This document shows positions 14,771 through 19,897 of a stretch of DNA of 22,172 bases, piece after piece; within the stretch, counting starts at the first letter, position 1; every line of letters starts with the position of its first letter. The stretch is from IMG/VR virus record IMGVR_UViG_3300025632_000092, positions 1-22,172 of that record; one strand, 5' to 3'. Under the pieces are notes generated by a model. That model was given only the letters and a program-made list of their open reading frames with translations, searched no databases and was not told the DNA's origin. The translations under genes and the position numbers were made by a program. Source of the stretch: a virus.

Positions 14771-14964
14771 AGTTGATAACTTACACGCATAATAGCGGTT
14801 CCTTCATAAACAGTTTGTTCAATCACGGCTTTGCGAACGGCTTCATCAAGTTGATGCAATTGTGTTTCACCAGGTATCAAGATCACTTGCGGGATAATGC
14901 CGCCCGAACGATCATTTACAGTGACGGTTAATTTCACTTGTTTCTTGCGTGGATTATCAATCAT
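14767..14964 (-). CDS. Small hypothetical protein
   Basis: 65 aa from ATG 14964, with AGGA about 9 nt upstream, the first gene of its transcription unit. KKQVKLTVTVNDRSGGIIPQ and a later YEGTAIMRVSYQL are beta-rich and flank a helix (QLHQLDEAVRKAVIEQ), a ferredoxin-like or small alpha/beta layout. Unknown family. Confidence 0.6.
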   Translation of the reverse strand: MIDNPRKKQVKLTVTVNDRSGGIIPQVILIPGETQLHQLDEAVRKAVIEQTVYEGTAIMRVSYQL

Positions 14965-14985
14965 CGTCTTATATCCTGTTGTGTG

Positions 14986-15022
14986 TTGAATGTATTATTG
15001 ACCGCATGGTTAGGTTTGTCAA
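14986..15022 (-). promoter_or_regulatory. Sigma70-like promoter with TACATTCAA motif
   Basis: On the minus strand, TTGACA (15017-15022) is separated by exactly 17 bp from AATAAT (14994-14999). TACATTCAA (14986-14994) follows at once and overlaps the putative -10. The position, 22-58 bp ahead of ATG 14964, is right for the small-gene operon that ends at 12436. Confidence 0.6.
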
Positions 15023-15027
15023 ATGGT

Positions 15028-15678
15028 TTAAGCGGGTTTTGCGTCATCCGCTGCAACGATCCGTTCAAAGGTGCGATCATGTACGGTTGCAAAGCCGTAG
15101 CGCCCTGCAAGGTGGTTGCTGATGGACGTGGTTGGAACACCATAGGCTTGCGCACAGGTGGCAATTGAGGGGTATTCTATACCATCGGTGACACAACGCA
15201 CTGGCTTGCCCCGCTTTGACGCTTGCGGGCGATCTGTGGCGGTTTCTGCACCATATGTATCAAGGGCAGCGCATACCGATTGGGCGGCAACCATCCATTC
15301 AACATAATCTTGACCGCGCAACCAGGCGATAGGATCAACCGTGTCAAAAATATGTTGCGCTTTCTGAAGCGCGATCAAAACAGGGTCATCACCGGCAACA
15401 GTGTTCACGCGGTTTTTCACGCTAATCGCGGCGGCGATACCTTTGACGATCATTTTAATCTGTTGCAAATCGTCGCTGCTATCGGTTGGCGTTGATATGC
15501 TTTCACCCGCGCCGTCACCGCTATTTTCCAGGCTTGGAATTGGCGGGCGTGATGCGTCCGGTATCTTTGCATATTCATCAGGTGTGAATAGAGCATAGCA
15601 AAGATCATCGTCATCAGGTGACAATCTTTCACCCCTGGTTATTTTCATCATCAGTTCATCTTTTTCAGATTTAGTCAT
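15028..15678 (-). CDS. Phage protein with NUMOD1-like C-terminal module
   Basis: 216 aa from ATG 15678 behind GGTGAT; an in-frame GTG at 15687 would add three residues. Residues 1-70 are charged and probably flexible (PDDDDLCYALFTPDEY, then a Ser/Thr/Asp-rich stretch). The middle (70-145) is helical. Residues 159-207 (VRCVTDGIEYPSIATCAQAYGV, SNHL, FERI) match the C-terminal module of the 13818-14330 protein and resemble NUMOD1. Probably DNA-binding. I cannot assign a nuclease domain. The gene looks richer in G+C than the surrounding DNA. Confidence 0.6.
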   Translation of the reverse strand: MTKSEKDELMMKITRGERLSPDDDDLCYALFTPDEYAKIPDASRPPIPSLENSGDGAGESISTPTDSSDDLQQIKMIVKGIAAAISVKNRVNTVAGDDPVLIALQKAQHIFDTVDPIAWLRGQDYVEWMVAAQSVCAALDTYGAETATDRPQASKRGKPVRCVTDGIEYPSIATCAQAYGVPTTSISNHLAGRYGFATVHDRTFERIVAADDAKPA

Positions 15679-15780
15679 CTTTATCACCGTTTTCTATATT
15701 GCATGTAATTGAATGTAGTGGCGCGTTCATCGTCAATCAAGGGTTATTTTTGCTAAATTTTTAACATTTTTAAAATCGCT

Positions 15781-15822
15781 TAAATTTCTAAATTATTTTA
15801 ATAAATTTCTAAATTATTTTAA
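15781..15822. repeat. Tandem 21-bp AT-rich repeat, two copies
   Basis: Two perfect adjacent 21-bp copies, each beginning TAAATTTCTAAATTATTTTA. The only G or C in each copy is a single C. It lies in noncoding DNA and could be a DNA-unwinding element or initiator-binding iteron. Confidence 0.9.
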
Positions 15823-16004
15823 TATTACATCTTTAATCTTTAATTAGATTGGTGGAGTGATGTAAACACCCTAAATTCCCTAATAGCGACAGACTTTTAT
15901 TTTTATGTTATATATCGAAGTATTATTTGAGGAAACAGAAGGTAATACAATAACGACATAACATATCATAGTGAAAACCTGAGAGAATAGGGAAATTACG
16001 TTTG

Positions 16005-16042
16005 CTTACATCATGACTAACTCTATGCAGTTAGTGTGTAAG
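16005..16042. other. Compound hairpin
   Basis: CTTACA (16005-16010) pairs with TGTAAG (16037-16042). Inside it, ACTAACT (16016-16022) pairs with AGTTAGT (16029-16035) around the 6-base loop CTATGC. An asymmetric internal loop (5 versus 1 bases) separates the two stems. There is no U-tract, so it is not a standard terminator; it may be an origin structure or a regulator site. Confidence 0.6.
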
Positions 16043-16070
16043 ATGTAATCTTAAATTTAAGTAAATTGAG

Positions 16071-16103
16071 CAAAAATAAACCCGTCCAAATTAATGAACG
16101 GGC
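16071..16103 (-). terminator. Rho-independent terminator
   Basis: Read on the minus strand, CCCGT (16098-16102) and ACGGG (16081-16085) form a 5-bp GC-rich stem around a 12-base loop, followed directly by TTTATTTTTG. It lies 13 bp past the stop of the 16116-16370 gene and would end the minus-strand small-gene cluster. Confidence 0.65.
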
Positions 16104-16115
16104 GCAACTGCTATT

Positions 16116-16370
16116 TTAAAATAAATTGTCTGATCCTGGATTTCTTTGATCAATGGCGATTAATGCACCGCCTTTACCAGATGTTTGCCGAATGCACTTA
16201 CCGTTAAAAAATGCATCCCATGAACCGGCGTAGTTTTTACGGATTTCACCACCGTTATATTTTTCAGCCCGCCCATAATTCCCCGTTACGGTTTTAGGTG
16301 GGTCAAATACCCGTTCTTTAAATTCAGGCGGGTATCTGAAATCTGTTTCAAAGGTTAAATATTCAGCCAT
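16116..16370 (-). CDS. Small hypothetical protein
   Basis: 84 aa, starting in a TAATG overlap with the previous stop. The sequence is polar and aromatic (MAEYLTFETDFRYPPEFKER, NYAGSWDAFFNGKC), without a membrane segment or known motif. It is the last gene before the terminator and is transcribed with the 87-aa gene from repeated promoter A. Confidence 0.6.
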   Translation of the reverse strand: MAEYLTFETDFRYPPEFKERVFDPPKTVTGNYGRAEKYNGGEIRKNYAGSWDAFFNGKCIRQTSGKGGALIAIDQRNPGSDNLF

Positions 16371-16633
16371 TAAATCAAACCGAACAAAACCAAATCTTGT
16401 GTGATTTTCTTTGCGATTGTATCGCGCAAAATCTGATCAACTGGATTGATTGAACCCTGAAGTTCATGGTTCGCTTGAATTTCTTCAAGAACCGTCAAAT
16501 AAGCCGTTACAACGGTGTGATCAAGGTTTGCGTTTGTGTGGTTTGCGATCAAAGCCCGCGCACCAAGCATTGCTGCTTCACCATGTTCGTTGTTGTCTGT
16601 TGCTGTTTCGATTTTATTTACAAGGTTTGTCAT
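16370..16633 (-). CDS. Small hypothetical helical protein downstream of repeated promoter A
   Basis: 87 aa from ATG 16633 (MTNLVNKIETATDNNEHGEA). GGA lies about 9 nt upstream, inside the repeated leader. A longer in-frame start at 16699 would translate the promoter itself and is rejected. The protein is mostly helical (EAAMLGARALIANH, VVTAYLTVLEEIQANHEL, QILRDTIAKKITQDLVL). No family recognised. A dedicated strong promoter suggests an early or accessory role. Confidence 0.65.
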   Translation of the reverse strand: MTNLVNKIETATDNNEHGEAAMLGARALIANHTNANLDHTVVTAYLTVLEEIQANHELQGSINPVDQILRDTIAKKITQDLVLFGLI

Positions 16634-16713
16634 TGTTTCGTTCCATCTGTTTTGTTTCGTTGTCTTAGTTATAGCGATGGTTGTTGCGATGGTCAACAAC
16701 TAATTTAAAATAA
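16627..16713. repeat. Promoter-leader cassette, copy A (87 bp, identical to copy B)
   Basis: The 87 bp here are identical to 17069-17155. The copy runs from upstream of the -35 element through the leader into the start codon of the 87-aa gene. The 3' end of the neighbouring 76-aa gene lies inside it. Confidence 0.9.
16668..16696 (-). promoter_or_regulatory. Sigma70-type promoter A (TTGACC-17-TATAAC)
   Basis: Minus strand: TTGACC (16691-16696), 17-bp spacer, TATAAC (16668-16673). The spacer contains CCATCGC twice, 12 bp apart, counting the CC that ends the -35. It is about 35 bp ahead of ATG 16633. AT-rich DNA upstream of the -35 could act as an UP element. Confidence 0.85.
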
Positions 16714-16935
16714 ATGACCGCGTAAAAATTTAAGCGATCTTTGGCGGTAAATTTTACGGTTCCAAATAAGATGACGGTGATCACCTGGATTTTTTTTAGG
16801 AACAATTATCGCCAACGTCCGGTTGTGAAAATATTTACCAAACATTTCACCGCGATCTGATTTGATTTGTTTGATAACTTCAGCGCGTTGCAGAATTTTC
16901 AAACCTGCAACGCGCTTTACAGCAATTAACATCAC
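16705..16935 (-). CDS. Small basic hypothetical protein
   Basis: 76 aa; starts at GTG 16935 (GTGA overlap with the previous stop) or at the adjacent ATG 16932. It is highly basic (IAVKRVAGLKILQRAEVIKQ, HLIWNRKIYRQRSLKFLRGH), so nucleic-acid binding is possible. Its stop lies within repeat copy A. Expressed from promoter B together with the 47-aa gene. No family recognised. Confidence 0.55.
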   Translation of the reverse strand: MMLIAVKRVAGLKILQRAEVIKQIKSDRGEMFGKYFHNRTLAIIVPKKNPGDHRHLIWNRKIYRQRSLKFLRGHLF

Positions 16936-17075
16936 GCAACCTTGTTCATATAATTGATTGCAGCTTTTTCAGATTTGTAAGTTTTCCAGCAATCACCGTT
17001 GTTGTCGGTTACGAAATAAGTTGCTGATCCGTTGAATTCAACTTTGAAATCTTTGTTTGTTGCGATGATTGTCAT
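16932..17075 (-). CDS. 47-aa hypothetical protein downstream of repeated promoter B
   Basis: From ATG 17075 (MTIIATNKDFKVEFNGSATY) to TGA at 16932. The longer frame starting at 17141 would begin inside the -35 region and is rejected. Two or three beta strands (FKVEFNGSATYFVTD, GDCWKTYKSEK) are followed by a short helix (AAINYMNKVA), resembling small phage inhibitors of host enzymes only in size. Function unknown. Confidence 0.6.
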   Translation of the reverse strand: MTIIATNKDFKVEFNGSATYFVTDNNGDCWKTYKSEKAAINYMNKVA

Positions 17076-17155
17076 TGTTTCGTTCCATCTGTTTTGTTTC
17101 GTTGTCTTAGTTATAGCGATGGTTGTTGCGATGGTCAACAACTAATTTAAAATAA
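17069..17155. repeat. Promoter-leader cassette, copy B (87 bp)
   Basis: Identical over 87 bp to 16627-16713, including the start codon of the downstream gene. Copies C and D share the core but have diverged. The stop codon of the 93-aa gene (17147) lies inside the copy. Confidence 0.9.
17110..17138 (-). promoter_or_regulatory. Sigma70-type promoter B (TTGACC-17-TATAAC)
   Basis: Minus strand: TTGACC (17133-17138), 17-bp spacer with the CCATCGC direct repeat, TATAAC (17110-17115). It drives the 47-aa and 76-aa genes; no terminator separates it from the operon upstream. Confidence 0.85.
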
Positions 17156-17428
17156 TTTACCAGGATCAACACGCGGTAAATCTTTGGCGTCATTTCCGTT
17201 CAACGATCCGTTATCCCATTCAGGCAACGCCTGGACGCTGCAACAGGTGATGGGGTAGAAATGCCCGTGCGTGATCGTTAGGCGGGCCGGTGTGGCGTCA
17301 CACACCTGATCGTGGTGGGTGAAACAGTAACGCAACCGCGCCAACCGTGCGATCTGTTTTGAATATGGCCCTTCAACAACATGATCTTTAACACCGCGCC
17401 TGATGATCACATAATGATTGTCGGTCAC
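17147..17428 (-). CDS. Hypothetical protein, GC-rich gene
   Basis: 93 aa from GTG 17428, overlapping the previous stop by GTGA. It is rich in His, Arg and Cys (HYVIIRRGVKDHVVEG, YCFTHHDQVCD, CCSVQALPEWDNG). The nucleotide sequence is clearly more GC-rich than adjacent genes, suggesting a different origin. No family recognised; paired cysteines and histidines might bind metal. Confidence 0.55.
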   Translation of the reverse strand: MTDNHYVIIRRGVKDHVVEGPYSKQIARLARLRYCFTHHDQVCDATPARLTITHGHFYPITCCSVQALPEWDNGSLNGNDAKDLPRVDPGKLF

Positions 17429-17667
17429 GATCTAAACTTTCTCAATTGTTCATAGTAAGAAATTGCAATTTTCGGATCATGAAGTGGTGTTAAAGAATTT
17501 TTTCCATATGTACTGTTCATGATCATTTTCAAATATTGAACTTGATAAGAGTAAAGTTTTCCTTCAATTATTGCAGGTTTTACAGGTTTTACAGGCATTA
17601 ACAGACCTGGTGTTTTTACAACCAGAGGAGCAGCTAACAAACCTGTTAAAAATTCTCTACGTTTCAT
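17425..17667 (-). CDS. Small protein with twin-arginine (Tat) type signal sequence
   Basis: 80 aa from ATG 17667 with GAGGT upstream. MKRREFLTGLLAAPLVVKTP has the twin-arginine pattern R-R-x-F-L followed by a hydrophobic helix, so export by the host Tat pathway is predicted. The rest (IIEGKLYSYQVQYLKMIMNS, TPLHDPKIAISYYEQLRKF) is a short helical, Tyr-rich region. Short Tat-leader proteins occur in other phages in my memory, without known function. It overlaps its upstream neighbour by ATGA. Confidence 0.65.
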   Translation of the reverse strand: MKRREFLTGLLAAPLVVKTPGLLMPVKPVKPAIIEGKLYSYQVQYLKMIMNSTYGKNSLTPLHDPKIAISYYEQLRKFRS

Positions 17668-17837
17668 TTTTTACTTACCTCATTCATTTTCATCGGCAAC
17701 GTTGTTTGGATACTTGGGAAATCAACCATATAGGGGAACGGTAGTTTAAGGTTGATTGATTTCAGTGTTCCTTGATCACCTTTCTTTAAAGGTTGCATAT
17801 CTATCGTACATTTCACCACGTCACCAACTTCAATCAT
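17664..17837 (-). CDS. 57-aa hypothetical protein
   Basis: The frame runs ATG 17837 to TGA 17664-17666, with ATGA overlaps at both ends. It begins MIEVGDVVKCTIDMQPLKKG, continues through DQGTLKSINLKLPFPYMVDF and ends in a Lys-rich tail. The beta-rich N-terminus could be a small barrel. It overlaps the Tat-leader gene, implying co-translation. Unknown family. Confidence 0.6.
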   Translation of the reverse strand: MIEVGDVVKCTIDMQPLKKGDQGTLKSINLKLPFPYMVDFPSIQTTLPMKMNEVSKK

Positions 17838-17962
17838 GACGGATCACCAAAATTCATGATTTTGTCACACATCATAAAATGACCTTTCTTTGTTAAATCT
17901 ACATCTAGAACATATTTAAAATACATTATATTTTCGTAATCTGAAATCAATTTTTGAAACAT
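17834..17962 (-). CDS. 42-aa hypothetical protein
   Basis: ATG 17962 (MFQKLISDYENIMYFKYVLD) to TGA 17834-17836, which overlaps the next ATG. The upstream ribosome site is weak (AAGATGAA). A helix followed by strands, Met-rich near the end (HFMMCDKIMNFGD). It fills the gap between flanking genes in operon fashion. Unknown. Confidence 0.5.
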   Translation of the reverse strand: MFQKLISDYENIMYFKYVLDVDLTKKGHFMMCDKIMNFGDPS

Positions 17963-17968
17963 TTCATC

Positions 17969-18217
17969 TTATTCAATCCATTCTTGTTCATTGTCTTGAA
18001 CCGCAAAATCCGTACCAGGATCAACGCGGTAATTCATCCATGTAACTTGACCGGTTGCAACGGTTGTGCCAAATGCAGGGTCTTGGCAACGTATTACACC
18101 ACCAATTGCAAACAACACGTTAACAGCATCGGAAATCATTTCACGGCGCGTTAGTTGGTCACTTGATTGATCATGCACAACTGTTCCTGTTGTGGTTTGC
18201 GCTTGTACTGTAATCAT
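17969..18217 (-). CDS. Hypothetical protein
   Basis: 82 aa in an ATGA overlap with the upstream gene. A Thr-rich N-terminus (MITVQAQTTTGTVVHD) is followed by a probable helix (LTRREMISDAVNVLFAIGGV) and an acidic end (DPGTDFAVQDNEQEWIE). The hydrophobic stretch is too short for a confident membrane segment. Unknown family. Confidence 0.6.
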   Translation of the reverse strand: MITVQAQTTTGTVVHDQSSDQLTRREMISDAVNVLFAIGGVIRCQDPAFGTTVATGQVTWMNYRVDPGTDFAVQDNEQEWIE

Positions 18218-18489
18218 TTCTTTACCCTTTCAGCTTTTACGATTGCGATTTGATTGCGGCGTTCTTGTAAAAACCCAACCGTTGCATGTTCTAAATGCGG
18301 CGCAACCCAACTTTTACCTGTTGCGTTACCAGTTTGCCTAAATTGTTGCGGTGAACAATCTGTTACAACATTTCCATTTTTATGTTTTTTAATCACTTTG
18401 CAAACAGTGCTGAAAGCAAGCGGATTGTTTGAATATGAATGTGGAATGTGAAGGACTTTATCACCAACTTTGAATTCTTTAGACATCAC
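18214..18489 (-). CDS. Hypothetical protein with KOW/SH3-like beta pattern
   Basis: 91 aa; starts at GTG 18489 (GTGA overlap) or ATG 18486, with AAGGA upstream of both. SKEFKVGDKVLHIPHS, CKVIKKHKNGNVVTD and a C-terminal basic helix (RRNQIAIVKAERVKK) resemble the small beta-barrel 'KxGDxV' pattern of SH3/KOW-type domains. The fold is a guess and no function can be named. Confidence 0.6.
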   Translation of the reverse strand: MMSKEFKVGDKVLHIPHSYSNNPLAFSTVCKVIKKHKNGNVVTDCSPQQFRQTGNATGKSWVAPHLEHATVGFLQERRNQIAIVKAERVKK

Positions 18490-18932
18490 TCGGCTTCCTT
18501 AAAGAGTTTCAACAAATCTTGAACCTTTTCAGGTGTGCAAAATTTATCACCGTTTTTCATTGTCACAACTGTTCCGGTTGTAGAGTATTTCCCGTGGTTT
18601 ACAGTTTGACTTGATGCAACATGTGATATTTCATCAATGTTTATGATTGCCGTTTCCTCACGCCAAAAATTATCACCCCTACCAGTGTGTGGGTAAAATT
18701 TAATTGAAATAATCATCAAACTTGCCAATTCTGCAAAAAGTTCATCAAGTGTTAATTCATCATCTGAAGCGTAAGTTTTAACACCTTTGCTTTCAAGAAA
18801 TTTTTCTTCATTTGCAATTTCACGTTCAATACCTTGAATATAAGTATTCATTGCAGGGTTGTGACCGTGACGTTCTTTTTCGTTTGAAAGACGTGTTGTC
18901 AAAGCGATAAGGTGATCTGTGTTGTAGGTCAT
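18486..18932 (-). CDS. Hypothetical protein, first gene behind repeated promoter C
   Basis: 148 aa from ATG 18932 (MTYNTDHLIALTTRL), chosen because GGA falls at the same distance as in cassettes A and B; ATG 18944 and 18938 are in frame and possible. The N-terminal ~50 residues (TTRLSNEKERHG, IQGIEREIANEEKFLE) form an anti-parallel helical pair seen in other phage proteins. The C-terminal half (ETAIINIDEISHVAS, GTVVTMKNGDKFCTPEKVQDLL) is beta-rich. No known function. Heads a seven-gene operon. Confidence 0.65.
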   Translation of the reverse strand: MTYNTDHLIALTTRLSNEKERHGHNPAMNTYIQGIEREIANEEKFLESKGVKTYASDDELTLDELFAELASLMIISIKFYPHTGRGDNFWREETAIINIDEISHVASSQTVNHGKYSTTGTVVTMKNGDKFCTPEKVQDLLKLFKEAE

Positions 18933-18959
18933 TGTCATATCCATTTAGTTGCTGTCTTA

Positions 18960-18988
18960 GTTATAGCAATGGTCGTTGCGATGGTCAA
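18960..18988 (-). promoter_or_regulatory. Sigma70-type promoter C (TTGACC-17-TATAAC)
   Basis: Minus strand: TTGACC (18983-18988), 17-bp spacer, TATAAC (18960-18965). The leader has diverged from copies A and B, and the second CCATCGC is CCATTGC. It drives the operon 18932 to 17147. Confidence 0.85.
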
Positions 18989-19020
18989 GAACTATTTTAG
19001 AATATTGCCTAATTAATTTA

Positions 19021-19040
19021 ATCACACTATATGTAGTGAT
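19021..19040. promoter_or_regulatory. Short palindrome just ahead of terS
   Basis: CACTA (19025-19029) and TAGTG (19034-19038) flank TATG, one base from the terS ATG region. TTGCCT, 17 bp, TATATG overlaps it as a weak plus-strand promoter. Either an operator over the terS start or chance. Confidence 0.35.
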
Positions 19041-19041
19041 C

Positions 19042-19635
19042 ATGAACCAGATTGTAGAATTCTCAAGCGCATATCGCCAATTACGCCCGTCCGAACGCAC
19101 GTTTGTTGATGGTTATGTAAGCGATCTTGAGACTAAAGCGGTTCGCACCGGTGAAAAACTTCACATGTTGTTAGCGCGCCCGATTGAAGTTGATGATCGT
19201 TCAGGTGAATATTTAGGGCTTTCCCTGGTTCGTGCTGCAATTGCTGAACGGGTGCGTGAACTTCAAGAGGAAATGGAACTGAGCGTTTATAAGACGCTTA
19301 AAGAATTGCGATCTTTGGCATATTCCAACATCGGAAATTACATGGAAATTGGTGAAGATGGTCAACCGTATTTTGATCTTGCCCGTTGTACGCCTGAACA
19401 GCTTGCAGCGGTTAAATCAATTGAGATTGAAGAACGCCCTAATATGTCGCGTAAGTTTAAATTCGTCTTGCATGATAAGGTCGCCGCGCTTGATAAAACA
19501 ATGAAATACCAGGGCTTGCTTGATGATGATCATTGGCGTTCTGAAAATGCAAAAACGGTCAAGGCCGAAACCCTAACCGCTGATGCAACTGATGATGAAG
19601 CGGCGGATTTGTACGCCCGTATGATCAATGGTTGA
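19042..19635 (+). CDS. terS: Terminase small subunit
   Basis: 197 aa from ATG 19042; the 22-residue extension from 18976 is rejected as it reads through intergenic DNA. No strong Shine-Dalgarno is visible. RPSERTFVDGYVSDLE (15-30) is the N-terminal DNA-binding helix region, and ELSVYKTLKELRSLAYSNIG, DGQPYFDLARCTPEQLAAVK and KFVLHDKVAALDKTMKYQGL follow the Terminase_2/TerS pattern. The subunit recognises phage DNA and recruits the large subunit for headful or cos cutting. The gene is directly followed by terL on the same strand, with a small opposing gene in the gap. Confidence 0.85.
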   Translation: MNQIVEFSSAYRQLRPSERTFVDGYVSDLETKAVRTGEKLHMLLARPIEVDDRSGEYLGLSLVRAAIAERVRELQEEMELSVYKTLKELRSLAYSNIGNYMEIGEDGQPYFDLARCTPEQLAAVKSIEIEERPNMSRKFKFVLHDKVAALDKTMKYQGLLDDDHWRSENAKTVKAETLTADATDDEAADLYARMING

Positions 19636-19834
19636 TCTTATACTGCTTTGCAAGAAACTCTTTGGTTTCATAGCCAAAAATGCCATCATTCATCGGATGA
19701 TTTGGGTTGCCGGTGTCGAGCATGTGAACGGGTGTGTTGTTCAATTCTCTAACGGCGTCATCGTGACCAAGTTTCGCAGCTTTCAAAGCTTCTTTGCTTT
19801 CAAAAACCGATTGTGCAACCGTTCGTTTAACCAT
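19625..19834 (-). CDS. 69-aa hypothetical protein, inserted between terS and terL
   Basis: From ATG 19834 (MVKRTVAQSVFESKEALKAA) behind the repeated leader of promoter D; the longer start at 19897 lies in the promoter and is rejected. The N-terminal half is a charged helix (ESKEALKAAKLGHDDAVREL), the C-terminal half a polar turn-rich region ending KEFLAKQYKINH. The stop overlaps the end of terS by 11 bp on the opposite strand. It reads antisense to the packaging genes. Unknown function; probably a gained accessory (moron-like) gene. Confidence 0.6.
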   Translation of the reverse strand: MVKRTVAQSVFESKEALKAAKLGHDDAVRELNNTPVHMLDTGNPNHPMNDGIFGYETKEFLAKQYKINH

Positions 19835-19868
19835 TGTTTTATTCCATCTGTTTTGTTTCGTTGTCTTA

Positions 19869-19897
19869 GTTATAGCGATGGTGTGTGTCATGGTCAA
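19869..19897 (-). promoter_or_regulatory. Sigma70-type promoter D (TTGACC-17-TATAAC), overlapping terL start
   Basis: Minus strand: TTGACC (19892-19897), 17-bp spacer, TATAAC (19869-19874). The leader 19842-19882 is identical to that of copies A and B; the spacer half next to the -35 differs. The -35 sits on the terL start codon (ATG 19890-19892, plus strand). Confidence 0.85.

Larger units (their letters stand above)
15688..16115. other. AT-rich noncoding region, candidate replication origin
   Basis: About 430 bp without a convincing gene, markedly more AT-rich than the rest of the window. It holds TACATTCAA (minus strand, 15709-15717), with TTGATT 17 bp upstream as a possible promoter for the 15678 gene. 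It also holds two tandem 21-bp AT repeats (15781-15822), an imperfect inverted pair centred on TTCCCTA (15872-15885 and 15985-15998), a compound hairpin (16005-16042) and a terminator (16071-16103). Tandem repeats, a melting-prone block and hairpins are what phage origins look like, but no initiator site is recognised. Confidence 0.45.

Noticed and set aside
15905-15961. Short plus-strand ORF (about 18 codons) in the AT-rich region
   Set aside because: No ribosome site or neighbour coupling, and very AT-rich; expected by chance.
16005-16042. tRNA gene
   Set aside because: Only two nested stems; no acceptor, anticodon and T-arm arrangement and no TTC-type T-loop.
18976-19041. N-terminal extension of the small terminase
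   Set aside because: It spans promoter C flanks and has no ribosome site; TerS-like sequence begins at ATG 19042.
19794-19889. Hydrophobic N-terminal extension of the large terminase
   Set aside because: It would be translated from the antisense promoter and leader of cassette D; terminases have no signal peptide, and homology begins after ATG 19890.
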